A stretch of DNA of 64,000 bases, taken from assembly GCF_018449675.1 (NCBI RefSeq), contig NZ_JAAVUZ010000003.1, positions 310,001-374,000 of the forward strand, given 5' to 3'. Positions 16,213 to 25,024 of the stretch are shown here, in pieces. The first letter of the stretch is position 1. The number at the start of each line of letters is the position of its first letter. The notes beneath the pieces were generated by a model. That model did no database searches. It was not told the DNA's origin and was given only the letters and a program-made list of their open reading frames with translations. The DNA is from Glaciihabitans sp. dw_435. Lineage in GTDB: Bacteria > Actinomycetota > Actinomycetes > Actinomycetales > Microbacteriaceae. The translations under genes and the position numbers were made by a program.

Positions 16213-16839
16213 TCACCGGGCCGGTGTGGCCCGACGCCCCTTGCGGCGACCGATGAGCGCGAGCCCAATCACGGGAACGAGCAGCAGTTCCAGTACGAGA
16301 AGCGTGCCGAACGACGCGCCGACGAAGGTGACAATGGCGCTCACGGCGACAAGAAACGCGAGCACGAAGAACAGACCGCGACGCCCGGTGATCGCGAACG
16401 CGACCGACACCACCCCGAGAGGCACCAGCCGGAGGAGCAGGTCGAGGGCCGAATACGGCAGCGGCCCACCGGTGAACGACAGGGCGATCGCGAGTGGAAG
16501 GATCGCCGACCACGCGACGATGGCGAACCAGCGCGGCGGCGGAAAGTAGTACGGCTCGTACGGCGGCGCCGACGAGGTGGGGCGCGCGGCAGCAGGGCCA
16601 GCGGTGAACGGCACACGGCCCGGCCCGGCCGCCGCGTAGTCATGCGGATGACTGAGCACCTCACGGGCGTCGGCGACGCGGATGAATTCCGCGGTCGCCG
16701 CAGACGCCTCGGCCCGGGACGCGTTGGGGATGCGATCGGGATGACACTGCCGGGCCCGAACGCGATAGGCGTGTTCGATCTCCGCTGCGCTGGCATCGGG
16801 AGACACGCGCAGAATCGAGGCGGCTTCGGCGGGGGTCAT
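16213..16839 (-). CDS. J-domain membrane protein
   Basis: A 208-residue protein with an N-terminal J domain (residues 1-70) containing the essential HPD tripeptide in RARQCHPDRIP, a Pro/Ala-rich linker, and three to four C-terminal membrane helices ending in a basic tail. J domains stimulate DnaK ATPase, so this protein probably recruits DnaK to the membrane. It lacks the Gly-rich and zinc regions of true DnaJ. The start is supported by TACGAT-N6-ATG (minus strand, 16851-16846), a leaderless promoter. Client unknown. Confidence 0.8.
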   Translation of the reverse strand: MTPAEAASILRVSPDASAAEIEHAYRVRARQCHPDRIPNASRAEASAATAEFIRVADAREVLSHPHDYAAAGPGRVPFTAGPAAARPTSSAPPYEPYYFPPPRWFAIVAWSAILPLAIALSFTGGPLPYSALDLLLRLVPLGVVSVAFAITGRRGLFFVLAFLVAVSAIVTFVGASFGTLLVLELLLVPVIGLALIGRRKGRRATPAR

Positions 16840-16992
16840 CCACGAATCGTAAGCACTTTCGGCGTGAAAAAGTTAGAGCGTGCGGCACAATCGTCGGCAC
16901 GGCTGCACCATCGACGGGGCCTTCGGGTGCGGGGTCGCATCGCCGCGAGGCATCCCGCTGCTAGCGTGTTCAGCAACCGAAATGGGGGAGTC

Positions 16993-17541
16993 ATGGCGAT
17001 CTTCAGGCGGAAATCCACGCGTTCAGCGCCCGCTGCCGAGGCTCCGGCCGCGCCACCCATTGTCGGCGGATTTCACTCGACGGTGTTCTTCCCCGACGGT
17101 GCGATTATCTTCGACGGACGCGTTGGCGTCGCCGACGCGTCGCTTGTCGGAGTGGGCGCGCAGGGCAAGATCCACGAGACGTTCACGATTGGCACGGACG
17201 AATACACGCTGGATGCCACGGCCAGGGGCGGGCGCGTCATCCTCTCCATCTGGACGGCGGGGAAGATCGTCACCTCGGCCGCGGTCGTTTCCGGTGCCGA
17301 GCCGGACGATGACGCGGACATCCTCGACGTGTTCCTCACCAGCACGCTCGCGACGGACCTGGTGAAGCACCTCACCGCGGGGGTCGACGCGGCCTTCGCC
17401 GAGCTACACACGACCACCCAGCGGCCGTTCTGCGCAACGGTGCTCATCCCGTTGTCCACAAATGAGCAGACCGAGGCAGTCCTCGACTGGCAAAACCGGT
17501 GGGTTGGCGCACACCTCGACGCGATGCTCGCGCAGCCATAA
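16993..17541 (+). CDS. Hypothetical protein, 182 residues
   Basis: A soluble protein with a basic N-terminus (MAIFRRKS), an Ala/Pro-rich stretch to residue 25 and an alpha/beta domain after it. No motif is recognised. The open frame extends upstream to 16642 inside the divergent J-domain gene, but ATG 16993 is chosen for GGGGGAG four bases before it and for a TAGCGT -10-like box further upstream. Convergent with the EI24 gene, 15 bp between stops. Confidence 0.7.
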   Translation: MAIFRRKSTRSAPAAEAPAAPPIVGGFHSTVFFPDGAIIFDGRVGVADASLVGVGAQGKIHETFTIGTDEYTLDATARGGRVILSIWTAGKIVTSAAVVSGAEPDDDADILDVFLTSTLATDLVKHLTAGVDAAFAELHTTTQRPFCATVLIPLSTNEQTEAVLDWQNRWVGAHLDAMLAQP

Positions 17542-17556
17542 CGCCGCAGCGCAGCG

Positions 17557-18354
17557 TCAGGAGACCTGTGGCGCCTTCGCGGTCGTCAGGACATCGCGAC
17601 TGAGCATTGCCGCACCCGCCACCGCCGATGGCATCACGACCACCGCAAGCACCGGCACGAGGAACAGCAGGTAGGTGAGGGTCCCGAAGCCGGCGGTCAG
17701 GGCCCGGCGTTGGTGGAGCACAGCCCGGCGCTGCCGCACCGTGTAACCGCGGGCGTCAAAAGCCAGCCCGGTCAGTTCGACGGCCAGGAGGCGTCCTCCG
17801 AACAGGGCACCCACCACGGGCGCGAGCACTGTTCCGACCACCGGGATCAGTCCACACGCGAACACCAGGATGCCAACCCCGACGGCCGGAATGACCAGCC
17901 GGATCCCGTCGCCGATGCCGCGCAGGATGGACCGCCACACCCCGAGGTCGCGTTCCGCGGGGGCGTCGCCCAGCTGGCGCTCGACGCGCAGCCAGATGCG
18001 CTCGTAGAACGGATCGCCGACCACGAGTGTGACGGCGGCATAGGTGTAGACCGCGAGAAAAATGCCGGTGATGACGATGGCGATACCCGCCGCGACCCGG
18101 ATGACGGTTCGGGATGTCTCGTTCACGTCGTTCGCGAACGGCGTCGCCCACACCGCCACCGAGTCGAGGTTAACCGCGAGCAGCACCAGCGCAGCGACGT
18201 AGACGATCCCCACGATGAGTGCGGGCAGCGCGCCGAGGAACATCAGCCGCGGCGAGGTAATCCACATGCCGAACCCCTTGCCCAGGTACCCGGCGCCCGC
18301 GAACACCTGCCTCCAGACGCCGGCTGGCGATGTATCGGTCGGTGGCGTCTGCAT
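17557..18354 (-). CDS. EI24/CysZ-family membrane protein
   Basis: A 265-residue protein with four to five membrane segments and the EI24/CysZ pattern: AGAGYLGKGFGMW near the start, the VGDPFYERIWLRVERQ segment, and a late AFDARGYTVRQRR loop. CysZ imports sulfate in enterobacteria; actinobacterial EI24 proteins have not been shown to do so. Start: the frame is open to ATG 18399, but ATG 18354 (MQTPPTDTSP) has TACTCT exactly six bases upstream, matching the leaderless pattern used throughout the window, while 18399 has neither such a box nor a Shine-Dalgarno. Confidence 0.8.
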   Translation of the reverse strand: MQTPPTDTSPAGVWRQVFAGAGYLGKGFGMWITSPRLMFLGALPALIVGIVYVAALVLLAVNLDSVAVWATPFANDVNETSRTVIRVAAGIAIVITGIFLAVYTYAAVTLVVGDPFYERIWLRVERQLGDAPAERDLGVWRSILRGIGDGIRLVIPAVGVGILVFACGLIPVVGTVLAPVVGALFGGRLLAVELTGLAFDARGYTVRQRRAVLHQRRALTAGFGTLTYLLFLVPVLAVVVMPSAVAGAAMLSRDVLTTAKAPQVS

Positions 18355-18456
18355 CGCATCAGAGTAGCGGCAGCGCTCTCTCCAGAAATCGAGATTCATT
18401 CAACGATTGCTCGAGTGATTGCTACCGTTGGCCTAATTGTTCTGTAGGAGGCTCAC

Positions 18457-19659
18457 ATGGGCGGGTACGCCGTTATCGATTTTGAAACTACCGGACTGTT
18501 TCCCGGTCGACATGACAGAGTCGTGGAACTTGCGGTGGTTCACGTCGATGAAACTGGCATGGTCGAGGGCGCATGGGACACCCTCGTCAATCCACAACGC
18601 GACCTGGGACCTCAACACATTCACGGAATACGTTCCTCTGAGATTCTGGCCGCCCCGACATTCCCTGAAATCGCATCTCGCCTAGTCGAACTTCTCTCCG
18701 GGCGCACGATAGTCGCGCACAATGCAAGCTTTGACGTGCGGTTTCTCGTGGCGGAACTTGCTCGAGCCGGGTACGAGAGGTGGGAAGGCATTGCCGCGCT
18801 GTGCACTATGCAGATCGCGTCGCAACTCTTGCCCGGGTCCGGACGTTCCCTGGCGGACTGCTGTGCTGCGTTCGACATTGAGATCGATGGCGCTCATCGA
18901 GCGGCTGCCGACGCAATGGCGACCGCAAGACTGCTTGAGGCGTATCTGCTCAACTCGCCCAATTGGACGGGATGGCTCAAGTACAGCGAACCGCCGATTT
19001 GGCAGAGTTTCGTTGCACCAGCTGTCACCTGGATGCCGCGGCAGGAAGGATTCCACCAGGCCCAATCGTTCTTGGAACGTATTACTGTCAAGCTCCCTGA
19101 GTTCAGCGGCCCTACCGAGCAGCTCGACTACCTCGCCTTGCTCGATCGCTGTTTGCTTGATCGACAGTTGTCCGTTCATGAAGCAACGTCACTTGTTTCT
19201 CTGGCGGAAGACCTCGGCATCAGTAGAGACACTTGCGAAACACTTCACCTTCGATACTTCGAAGAGATCGCTGCCGTGGCGTGGGAAGACGGAATTCTTA
19301 GCCCCCACGAAGCAGCTGATCTCCAAGCAGTGGCGGCGCTGCTCAGCATTCCCGATGCCGTGGCCGCCGTGGCACTCGAGCCACGAGCAGCGACCTTGGT
19401 GTCGGCGCCCCCGGCTCACCAGTTCACATTTGCGCCTGGGGACCTCATCGTTCTTACGGGAGACATGCATCGCAATCGGGATGAATGGCATGTTCACCTG
19501 ATTGCTGGGGGATACGTGCCTTGGGGAGCCGTCACGAAGAAGGTCAAGGTCGTTGCTGCAGCAGATCCAGACTCGCTTTCCGGCAAAGCCAAAAAGGCGC
19601 GAGACTACGGGATTCCAGTTGTTGACGAAGCGTGGCTCACCCGACTACTGGACTTGTAA
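18457..19659 (+). CDS. DnaQ-like 3'-5' exonuclease with TerB-like and BRCT domains
   Basis: A 400-residue three-domain protein. Residues 1-165 are a DEDDh exonuclease with all catalytic residues visible: D8 and E10 (DFETTG), D93 (HNASFD), H147 and D152 (HRAAAD). Residues about 220-300 are helical and TerB-like (acidic, DGILSPHEAADL). The C-terminus (about 320-400) has BRCT character (ILTGDM-like start, GGYVPWGAVTKKVKVVAA, YGIPVVDEAWLTRLL). Proteins of this type are thought to process DNA ends in repair. Codon use is clearly less GC-rich than in the neighbours, suggesting transfer. A strong RBS AGGAGG lies upstream. It is not the replicative epsilon subunit. Confidence 0.82.
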   Translation: MGGYAVIDFETTGLFPGRHDRVVELAVVHVDETGMVEGAWDTLVNPQRDLGPQHIHGIRSSEILAAPTFPEIASRLVELLSGRTIVAHNASFDVRFLVAELARAGYERWEGIAALCTMQIASQLLPGSGRSLADCCAAFDIEIDGAHRAAADAMATARLLEAYLLNSPNWTGWLKYSEPPIWQSFVAPAVTWMPRQEGFHQAQSFLERITVKLPEFSGPTEQLDYLALLDRCLLDRQLSVHEATSLVSLAEDLGISRDTCETLHLRYFEEIAAVAWEDGILSPHEAADLQAVAALLSIPDAVAAVALEPRAATLVSAPPAHQFTFAPGDLIVLTGDMHRNRDEWHVHLIAGGYVPWGAVTKKVKVVAAADPDSLSGKAKKARDYGIPVVDEAWLTRLLDL

Positions 19660-19668
19660 CCCTCCGCG

Positions 19669-20739
19669 CTAACGGCGCTGCCTACCCCAATCCGGACGGA
19701 ACTCGAATCGCGGGTCAGTCGACACCGCCACCGGGTGACGTCCGTCGTAGCGCGCCGTCCAGATGTCTCCCGTCGGCAGCGAGGTCTCGGTTCCCGCGAC
19801 AAATTGGGTGTAGACAACCCTGCGTCCGTCCGGGGACCACGCGGGGTTGAAGTGCTCGGTCGCCGAGTATCGTGCTGTGAGGAAGCGCACCTTCGAGGCG
19901 CAGTCCGCGAGCGACCGGCAGGTAGCCGGCACCGTGGCGATCGCCGCACCCGGCTGCGAGACATCCGCCCCCTGGCGCTCGGTCGTCTCGAAGACCACCA
20001 GATCACTCGACGGCCCGGACGTTGCCGGAGAGATGTCAGGAAGGTCCGCCCGCAGCGACCACGGTGTCAGCTGCCGGGCGTTGCGCCCCGAAAGATCGAG
20101 CCGGAACACTGCCACCCCGCTGCCGTCGGCCTTGACCCGCGTGACAATCACGTAGCCGTGCGGTGAGAAACTCGCATTCGTCTCTTCGTACAGGGAATCG
20201 ATGCCCGGCTCCGAGAACCGCACCTGGCGGCTGCCGTCGAGCGTCGACTTCCACAGAAGCGCCGACACGGCGTTGCCGTTCTCGTCGAACGGACCCGTCA
20301 CTCGGTCATAGAGGAGGTGTTTTCCATCCGGCGTCCATGTCGGAGTGTTCGTTCCGCCACAGGGATCGGTGCAACCGAGATTGATCTCGTGCTCACCCGT
20401 TCCATCGGCATTGATCATGAACGCCGCCGACCGGGTGGGAAAGTCACGCTCGAAAAGAATGCGTCGTCCATCGGGGGAGATGCGTGGGTCGATGTCCTGC
20501 ACGCCAGCCGGTGGGTGGCTGATCGGGACAACATGCTTCCCTGCGGGATCTGACACGACGATGCGGGCGGTACCCGTCTCGAAGTCGTCGAATCGGGTCC
20601 AGGCGAGATAGCTGGCATGGCCAGCGGAATGGTGGGCCGTCGTGGGGTGCTCGGACGCGGAGGCAGCCGAAGCACCTACTCCGCCAAGGACCACCACGAG
20701 GCTCGAGACAACGACGGAAATCACCAGTGATTTACGCAT
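19669..20739 (-). CDS. Secreted TolB-like WD40/PD40 beta-propeller protein
   Basis: A 356-residue protein with a Sec signal peptide (MRKSLVISVVVSSLVVVLGG..., cleavage likely after ASA near residue 26). Repeats of the type ISPDGRRILFERD, WTPDGKHLLYDR and WSPDGRRVVYTQ are PD40/TolB propeller blades. The fold usually binds proteins or ligands outside the cytoplasm; no catalytic residues are evident. ATG 20739 is chosen because GAGGAG lies six bases upstream and the signal peptide begins there, although the frame extends to 20880. The leader carries a perfect hairpin (20766-20783). Its function is unknown. Confidence 0.78.
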   Translation of the reverse strand: MRKSLVISVVVSSLVVVLGGVGASAASASEHPTTAHHSAGHASYLAWTRFDDFETGTARIVVSDPAGKHVVPISHPPAGVQDIDPRISPDGRRILFERDFPTRSAAFMINADGTGEHEINLGCTDPCGGTNTPTWTPDGKHLLYDRVTGPFDENGNAVSALLWKSTLDGSRQVRFSEPGIDSLYEETNASFSPHGYVIVTRVKADGSGVAVFRLDLSGRNARQLTPWSLRADLPDISPATSGPSSDLVVFETTERQGADVSQPGAAIATVPATCRSLADCASKVRFLTARYSATEHFNPAWSPDGRRVVYTQFVAGTETSLPTGDIWTARYDGRHPVAVSTDPRFEFRPDWGRQRR

Positions 20740-20765
20740 TTCGTACTCCTCATCGAGTGGGTAAG

Positions 20766-20783
20766 CCGCCCGGGTCCGGGCGG
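20766..20783. promoter_or_regulatory. Leader hairpin CCGCCCGG-GT-CCGGGCGG
   Basis: A perfect 8-bp inverted repeat with a two-base centre, 26 bp upstream of the start of the TolB-like gene. It could be an operator or a leader structure that affects initiation. The short centre fits DNA-binding dyad symmetry better than an RNA loop. Confidence 0.35.
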
Positions 20784-20975
20784 ACACAAGGGAGAGTCCT
20801 CGCCCCCGGCGCCCGGCGCAATACGTAGTGTTCCGGGTTGACCGCACGCGAATACGCAGAGAAACATGGCCGCAAACCACCGGATTAACGACGACCCGTT
20901 ACCCGACGACGTGCAGCACCCCCTGCGGCGAGATCCTCCCGCCGCGGTTACGTCATTCGAAAGGAACATCTCGTC

Positions 20976-21980
20976 ATGAAACTCAGAAAATTACTGCTCA
21001 GCGCGACGGCGACAACCGCTCTCGTTGCGACCGCGCTTCTCGTTCCCTCCGCCGCCATAGCGCACGGCGGCCATCCGGGTCGGGGCCATGGCAGCCACAC
21101 CACCGTTCTGACAACGGGACTGCAGGGCGCCACGGGCGGAACGATAGGACCCGACGGCGCCCTGTACGTGACGGAGGCGATCACCGGCTCCATCACGCGC
21201 GTCGACACGACCACCGGCGAGAAGACCACGTTCACCACGGGTCTGCCCACCCGGGTCGCCGACATCGCTGGCGCCATCGACGTCGCGTTCGTCGGCAAAG
21301 CTGCCTACGCCCTGGTCTCCGTCGTTGGCCCGGACGCCGGCGGCACCGCCGTCGACGGAATTTACCGGGTGGATGACCCGGACAGCGCGACCCTCGTTGC
21401 GGACCTGGGTGAATGGAGCCGGACCCATCCTCCTGCTACCGATTTCTTCCTCGATCGCGGCGTGCAGTTCGCATTCCAGCCCGTTCGCGGCGGATTTCTC
21501 GTGACGGACGGCCACCACAACCGGGTTCTCCACGTAACGCGGAGCGGTGTCATCAGCGAGCTGATTGCGTTCGGCAACACTGTGCCGACGGGATTGGACG
21601 TCAGGAACGGCACGGTGTACCTGGCCGAGGCCGGACCCGTTCCCCACGCACCCGCGGACGGCAAGGTCATCGCCTTCGCCGCGAAGCACCCGTCGTCCGC
21701 CCGCACCGTCGCGGCCGGATACAGTCTGCTGGTGGATGTGGAGTTCGGACCGGGAGGGTTGTACGCCCTGTCGCAGGGAGATTCTCCGGGTGAGGTTCCC
21801 GCGGGATCGCCGGCGCTACCCACCAGCGGTGAGCTGCTGAAGGTCACCCACAACGGCACGTTCAGCGTCGTCGCGAGCGGGCTGAACCTTCCCACCTCGG
21901 TCGATTTCGTGCGGGACACCGCCTACATCGTCACCCTCGGCGGAGAGGTAGTGAAGGTCACCCACGTGTCGACGAGGTAG
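20976..21980 (+). CDS. ScyD/ScyE family secreted beta-propeller protein
   Basis: A 334-residue protein with a Sec signal peptide (MKLRKLLLSATATTALVATA, cleavage after AIA about residue 28), a His/Gly-rich mature N-terminus, and repeats such as GTIGPDGALYVTEAITGSI and GLYALSQGD that mark the ScyD/ScyE propeller family. ScyD and ScyE were named in cyanobacterial scytonemin clusters, but relatives are common in actinobacteria as extracellular proteins without known activity. AAGGAA precedes the start. Divergent from the TolB-like gene across 236 bp, so two secreted propellers may share control. Confidence 0.82.
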   Translation: MKLRKLLLSATATTALVATALLVPSAAIAHGGHPGRGHGSHTTVLTTGLQGATGGTIGPDGALYVTEAITGSITRVDTTTGEKTTFTTGLPTRVADIAGAIDVAFVGKAAYALVSVVGPDAGGTAVDGIYRVDDPDSATLVADLGEWSRTHPPATDFFLDRGVQFAFQPVRGGFLVTDGHHNRVLHVTRSGVISELIAFGNTVPTGLDVRNGTVYLAEAGPVPHAPADGKVIAFAAKHPSSARTVAAGYSLLVDVEFGPGGLYALSQGDSPGEVPAGSPALPTSGELLKVTHNGTFSVVASGLNLPTSVDFVRDTAYIVTLGGEVVKVTHVSTR

Positions 21981-22019
21981 CCGCCGCGCCGCGCGGCAGC
22001 ACCAGAGCGACTGGCCGCG

Positions 22020-22382
22020 TTAGACCAGTGACGCGGCCAGTTCCTCGTCGGAACGGGCGTCGAGACCATCGTCAATCAGCTGGATCTGCTCACGATCGAA
22101 ATACTTCTTCAGCAGCCGTGCGGGATTCTTCTGCTTCGACCGGCGCATCGCACGGTATTCGGCTACCTGGGCCGTGACGAAACCCGCCGTCGCTGCGTCA
22201 AAGTCGTGTTCGGAGGTGTCCACAGGCAACTGCACGGCAACCTTTCCTGCCTGGCTTCCGCACCGGTAGAGAACATCGCTGGCCGCGGGATCGGCCGCGC
22301 GGTCGCGCTGCGGCATCACCCAGATTCGATTCGAGAGCACGAGCAACCATCCCACATCCGTCGTGGGCGCCGCCCGGGTCAT
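22020..22382 (-). CDS. Hypothetical protein, 120 residues
   Basis: A small soluble protein. The N-terminal half is mixed alpha/beta; the C-terminal half is a charged helix (AEYRAMRRSKQKNPARLLKK) and an acidic end (IDDGLDARSDEELAASL). I do not recognise it. AAGGGGA lies seven bases before the ATG, in contrast to the leaderless neighbours upstream, which fits an internal gene of a three-gene minus-strand operon (22998 to 22020). Confidence 0.6.
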   Translation of the reverse strand: MTRAAPTTDVGWLLVLSNRIWVMPQRDRAADPAASDVLYRCGSQAGKVAVQLPVDTSEHDFDAATAGFVTAQVAEYRAMRRSKQKNPARLLKKYFDREQIQLIDDGLDARSDEELAASLV

Positions 22383-22398
22383 CCACTGTCCCCTTTAT

Positions 22399-22662
22399 TT
22401 ATTGCGGGGCGGATGTCCCGGACTCGTGTGCCACGCGGGCGTCTTCCTCCGCGTAGTACCGGCGTGCCCGCACGTAGCCGTAGATACCGCGGGCGATGAA
22501 AGCAAGCCCGACCACGACGGAGGCGACGCGCCACCAGGTGAATCTCTCGGTGATCAGAAAGACGATCCACAGAGCGGAGTAGACGGCCCCGAAGATGATC
22601 AACCACGGTGCCCAGGAGCGCTCCTGCTCTACTCTCATTCGACGTTGAACTGCAGTAGTCAT
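22399..22662 (-). CDS. Small two-helix membrane protein
   Basis: An 87-residue protein with a basic N-terminus and two hydrophobic segments (about 18-36 and 43-62), then an Arg/Tyr/Glu-rich cytoplasmic tail. There is no signal cleavage site. TAGGCT at 22674-22669 (minus strand) is six bases from the ATG, so it can be transcribed leaderless from its own promoter. Function unknown; often such proteins are stress-linked, but nothing here shows that. Confidence 0.65.
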   Translation of the reverse strand: MTTAVQRRMRVEQERSWAPWLIIFGAVYSALWIVFLITERFTWWRVASVVVGLAFIARGIYGYVRARRYYAEEDARVAHESGTSAPQ

Positions 22663-22671
22663 GGTTCGAGC

Positions 22672-22998
22672 CTAGTGATGGCCCTTTTTGCCATGGTGGT
22701 GCTGCGGCTTGGGCACGTCTCCGACGAGAAAGCGCACGGCGTCGTCGACGTTGTTCGTGGTGGCCGGGGTTCCGTCGTCGAGCTGGGTGGGCTTCCACGC
22801 GAGCAGCTCGTCCTGCCCGCGCTCGAGGTAACCCACCGTGTAGCCGTCGGAGAGTACGTCCCAGTCGAGCGCTACGTCCGGCTCGCCCATGCCCAGCCGG
22901 CGGGAGGTGCCGGACGGCATGATCGTGATGGTGTGCCCCTCGAACTCGTAGTCGATGCCCTCGGGGCGCAGGTCGGTGATGTCATCAAGAGTGGTCAT
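22672..22998 (-). CDS. Hypothetical protein with His-rich C-terminus
   Basis: A 108-residue acidic protein with a compact beta-rich body and a basic, histidine-rich tail ending HHHGKKGHH (five His in the last nine residues), which could bind nickel, zinc or copper. No family recognised. TACCCT lies five bases before the ATG, near the leaderless spacing. First gene of a possible three-gene minus-strand group. Confidence 0.62.
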   Translation of the reverse strand: MTTLDDITDLRPEGIDYEFEGHTITIMPSGTSRRLGMGEPDVALDWDVLSDGYTVGYLERGQDELLAWKPTQLDDGTPATTNNVDDAVRFLVGDVPKPQHHHGKKGHH

Positions 22999-23124
22999 GC
23001 CTCAGGGTACGACCGTGCGGGGACTTCGGGAAAGGAGCCGCCTGAGGCATCCGCTTCGCTCACAGCGTCTGCGGGGGTGTGACAGGACCTCCCGCGCTGA
23101 CGCGGACTCCCGGACAATGGGAAC

Positions 23125-24009
23125 ATGCCCGCCAAAGAAGAGCTCCGCGATTACCTGCGCACGCGGCGGGCGCGATTGCAGCCGGCGGACGTGGGACTGC
23201 CAGACGGGGCATCCCGTCGCGTTCCCGGGCTTCGCCGCGAGGAAATCGCGCTGCTGGCGGGCGTGAGCGTCGACTATTACGTGCGGCTCGAACAGGGGCG
23301 TGGCGGCAACGTGTCGCTGTCTGTTCTCGACGCGGTCGCGCGGGCGTTGCAACTGGATGAGGCGGAGCGCCAGCACCTCATTGACTTGGCGCAGCCCGCA
23401 CCGCTGAAGCGCAGGGCATCCCCGCGCAGGCAACGCGTGCGCCCCGCGGTTGCCATGCTGCTCGACGCGCTGGACCTGCAGCCGGCTTTCGTCATGGGCG
23501 ACAGGATGGATGTGCTCGCCATCAACTCGATCGCCCACGACCTCATGGGTGGGTTCATGGACGTGCCAGCCAACGAGCGAAACCTCGCCCGGTTTATCTT
23601 TCTCGACCCGTCGGCACGGGACATCCACACGGAGTGGTCCGCCGTGGCCGAGGAGACCGTCGCCATGCTGCGGCTCTACGCCGGCGGCCACCCCGACGAC
23701 CCGGAGCTGAGCCGCCTGGTGGGCGATCTCTCGCTGAGGAGCCCCGAGTTCGTGCACTTCTGGGCCGCGCACGACGTGCGGTCGCGCGCCTTCGGCACCA
23801 AGTCGTGCAATCACCCGCAGGTCGGCGAGATGATCCTCAACTACGAGGCGCTGGTCTTTCCCGGCGACAACGAGCAGCGACTGTGCGTCTACAGCGCAGA
23901 GCCCGGGTCGGTGTCGGAGGAGCGGATGCGCCTGCTGGCGTCAATGCATGCGCCCGAGTCATCCGCCCGCGCGACCCTCGCAGACGTCACGACAGCCTCC
24001 GCGCACTAA
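23125..24009 (+). CDS. XRE-family regulator with MmyB-like ligand domain
   Basis: A 294-residue regulator. A Cro/CI-type helix-turn-helix spans about residues 30-85 (GLRREEIALLAGVSVDYYVRLE read in parts, the typical MmyB-group HTH). The rest matches the MmyB-like transcription regulator ligand-binding domain (AFVMGDRMDVLAINSIA, WAAHDVRSRAFGTKS, HPQVGEMILNYEAL). Members often control an adjacent dehydrogenase or reductase. The aldo/keto reductase gene is convergent and shares the last 4 bp. GACAAT is six bases before the ATG, so it is possibly leaderless. Inducer unknown. Confidence 0.88.
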   Translation: MPAKEELRDYLRTRRARLQPADVGLPDGASRRVPGLRREEIALLAGVSVDYYVRLEQGRGGNVSLSVLDAVARALQLDEAERQHLIDLAQPAPLKRRASPRRQRVRPAVAMLLDALDLQPAFVMGDRMDVLAINSIAHDLMGGFMDVPANERNLARFIFLDPSARDIHTEWSAVAEETVAMLRLYAGGHPDDPELSRLVGDLSLRSPEFVHFWAAHDVRSRAFGTKSCNHPQVGEMILNYEALVFPGDNEQRLCVYSAEPGSVSEERMRLLASMHAPESSARATLADVTTASAH

Positions 24010-24896
24010 CTCTCGGGAATGACGAACGAGCGCGACGGCGGACGCACCTCGTCGGGGTCGGGTCCGCGACGGATGCCCACGTCCAGGCCGTCGATGGCCT
24101 CGAGCTCGGCGTCGCTCAGCTCGAAGTCGAAGACCGCGAAGTTCTCGGCGATGCGCTCGGGACGCACTGACTTCGGGATGGCGCTGCGGCCCTGCTGCAG
24201 GTGCCACCGAATCATCACCTGGGCCGCGCTCTTTCCGTGAGCCGTCGCGATCGCCTCAATCGTCGGGTCGTGCAACGGGTTCTTCGCACCCTCGTTGTTG
24301 TAGCCGGGGAACACGTTGATTCCACCGATGGGAGACCATGCCTGCGTGATGATGCCGTGCGAGGCATCCGCTCGCTGCGTCTCTTTCTGGGTGAAGTAGG
24401 GGTGCAGCTCGATCTGGTTGACCGCAGGCACCACAGTGCTGTTTTCGAACAGGTGATCGAGGTGTACGGGCCGGAAGTTGCTGACGCCGATGGACCGCAC
24501 CTTGCCGTCCGCCAGGAGGGTCTCGAGCGCGCGGTAGGCCTCGAGGGTGATTTCGAACTGCCAGGGTGCCGGCTGGTGCAAAATCAGCAGGTCGATGCGA
24601 TCAACGCCGAGCTTCGCCGCTGACACATCGAACGCGTGAAGAGTCTCGTCGTAGCCGTACTGACTGATCCACACCTTGGTCTCGATGAAGATCTCGTCCC
24701 GGTCGACACCCGACGCGCGGATGCCCTCGCCGACCTCACGCTCGTTGTAATAGGCGGCAGCGGTGTCGATGTGGCGGTATCCGGTGCGCAGGGCCGACTC
24801 GACGGCGGACGCCGTGTCGTCCTTCGAACTTTGGAAGACGCCGAGGCCGAGCGCGGGCATCTGCACGCCGTTGTTGAGAGTGAGGAAATCTGTCAT
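24006..24896 (-). CDS. Aldo/keto reductase
   Basis: A 296-residue NADPH-dependent reductase with the complete catalytic tetrad: Asp44 and Tyr49 (HIDTAAAYYN), Lys74 (ETKVW) and His107 (LILHQP). It also carries the family signature PLHDPTIEAIA and C-terminal IPKSVRPERI coenzyme-binding stretch. It resembles AKR5-type 2,5-diketo-D-gluconate reductases, but substrate range is broad in this group. TAGCCT-N6-ATG (minus strand, 24908-24903) sets the start as leaderless. The stop overlaps that of the convergent MmyB-type regulator (CTAA). Confidence 0.9.
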   Translation of the reverse strand: MTDFLTLNNGVQMPALGLGVFQSSKDDTASAVESALRTGYRHIDTAAAYYNEREVGEGIRASGVDRDEIFIETKVWISQYGYDETLHAFDVSAAKLGVDRIDLLILHQPAPWQFEITLEAYRALETLLADGKVRSIGVSNFRPVHLDHLFENSTVVPAVNQIELHPYFTQKETQRADASHGIITQAWSPIGGINVFPGYNNEGAKNPLHDPTIEAIATAHGKSAAQVMIRWHLQQGRSAIPKSVRPERIAENFAVFDFELSDAELEAIDGLDVGIRRGPDPDEVRPPSRSFVIPES

Positions 24897-25024
24897 ACCG
24901 TCAGGCTACGTCCGAACGCACGGCCGAGAGGGGCCCTGTCAGTACGTGGTACGACGGTCTACCTCACCAGGCCCATCGAAGCAAGCCGCCCGCAGACCGG
25001 ATACACGCTCATTAGCGTGTTGGC

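Noticed and set aside
18355-18399. Longer start of the EI24 protein at ATG 18399
   Set aside because: Neither a -10 box at the leaderless spacing nor a Shine-Dalgarno is present there, whereas TACTCT-N6-ATG marks 18354.
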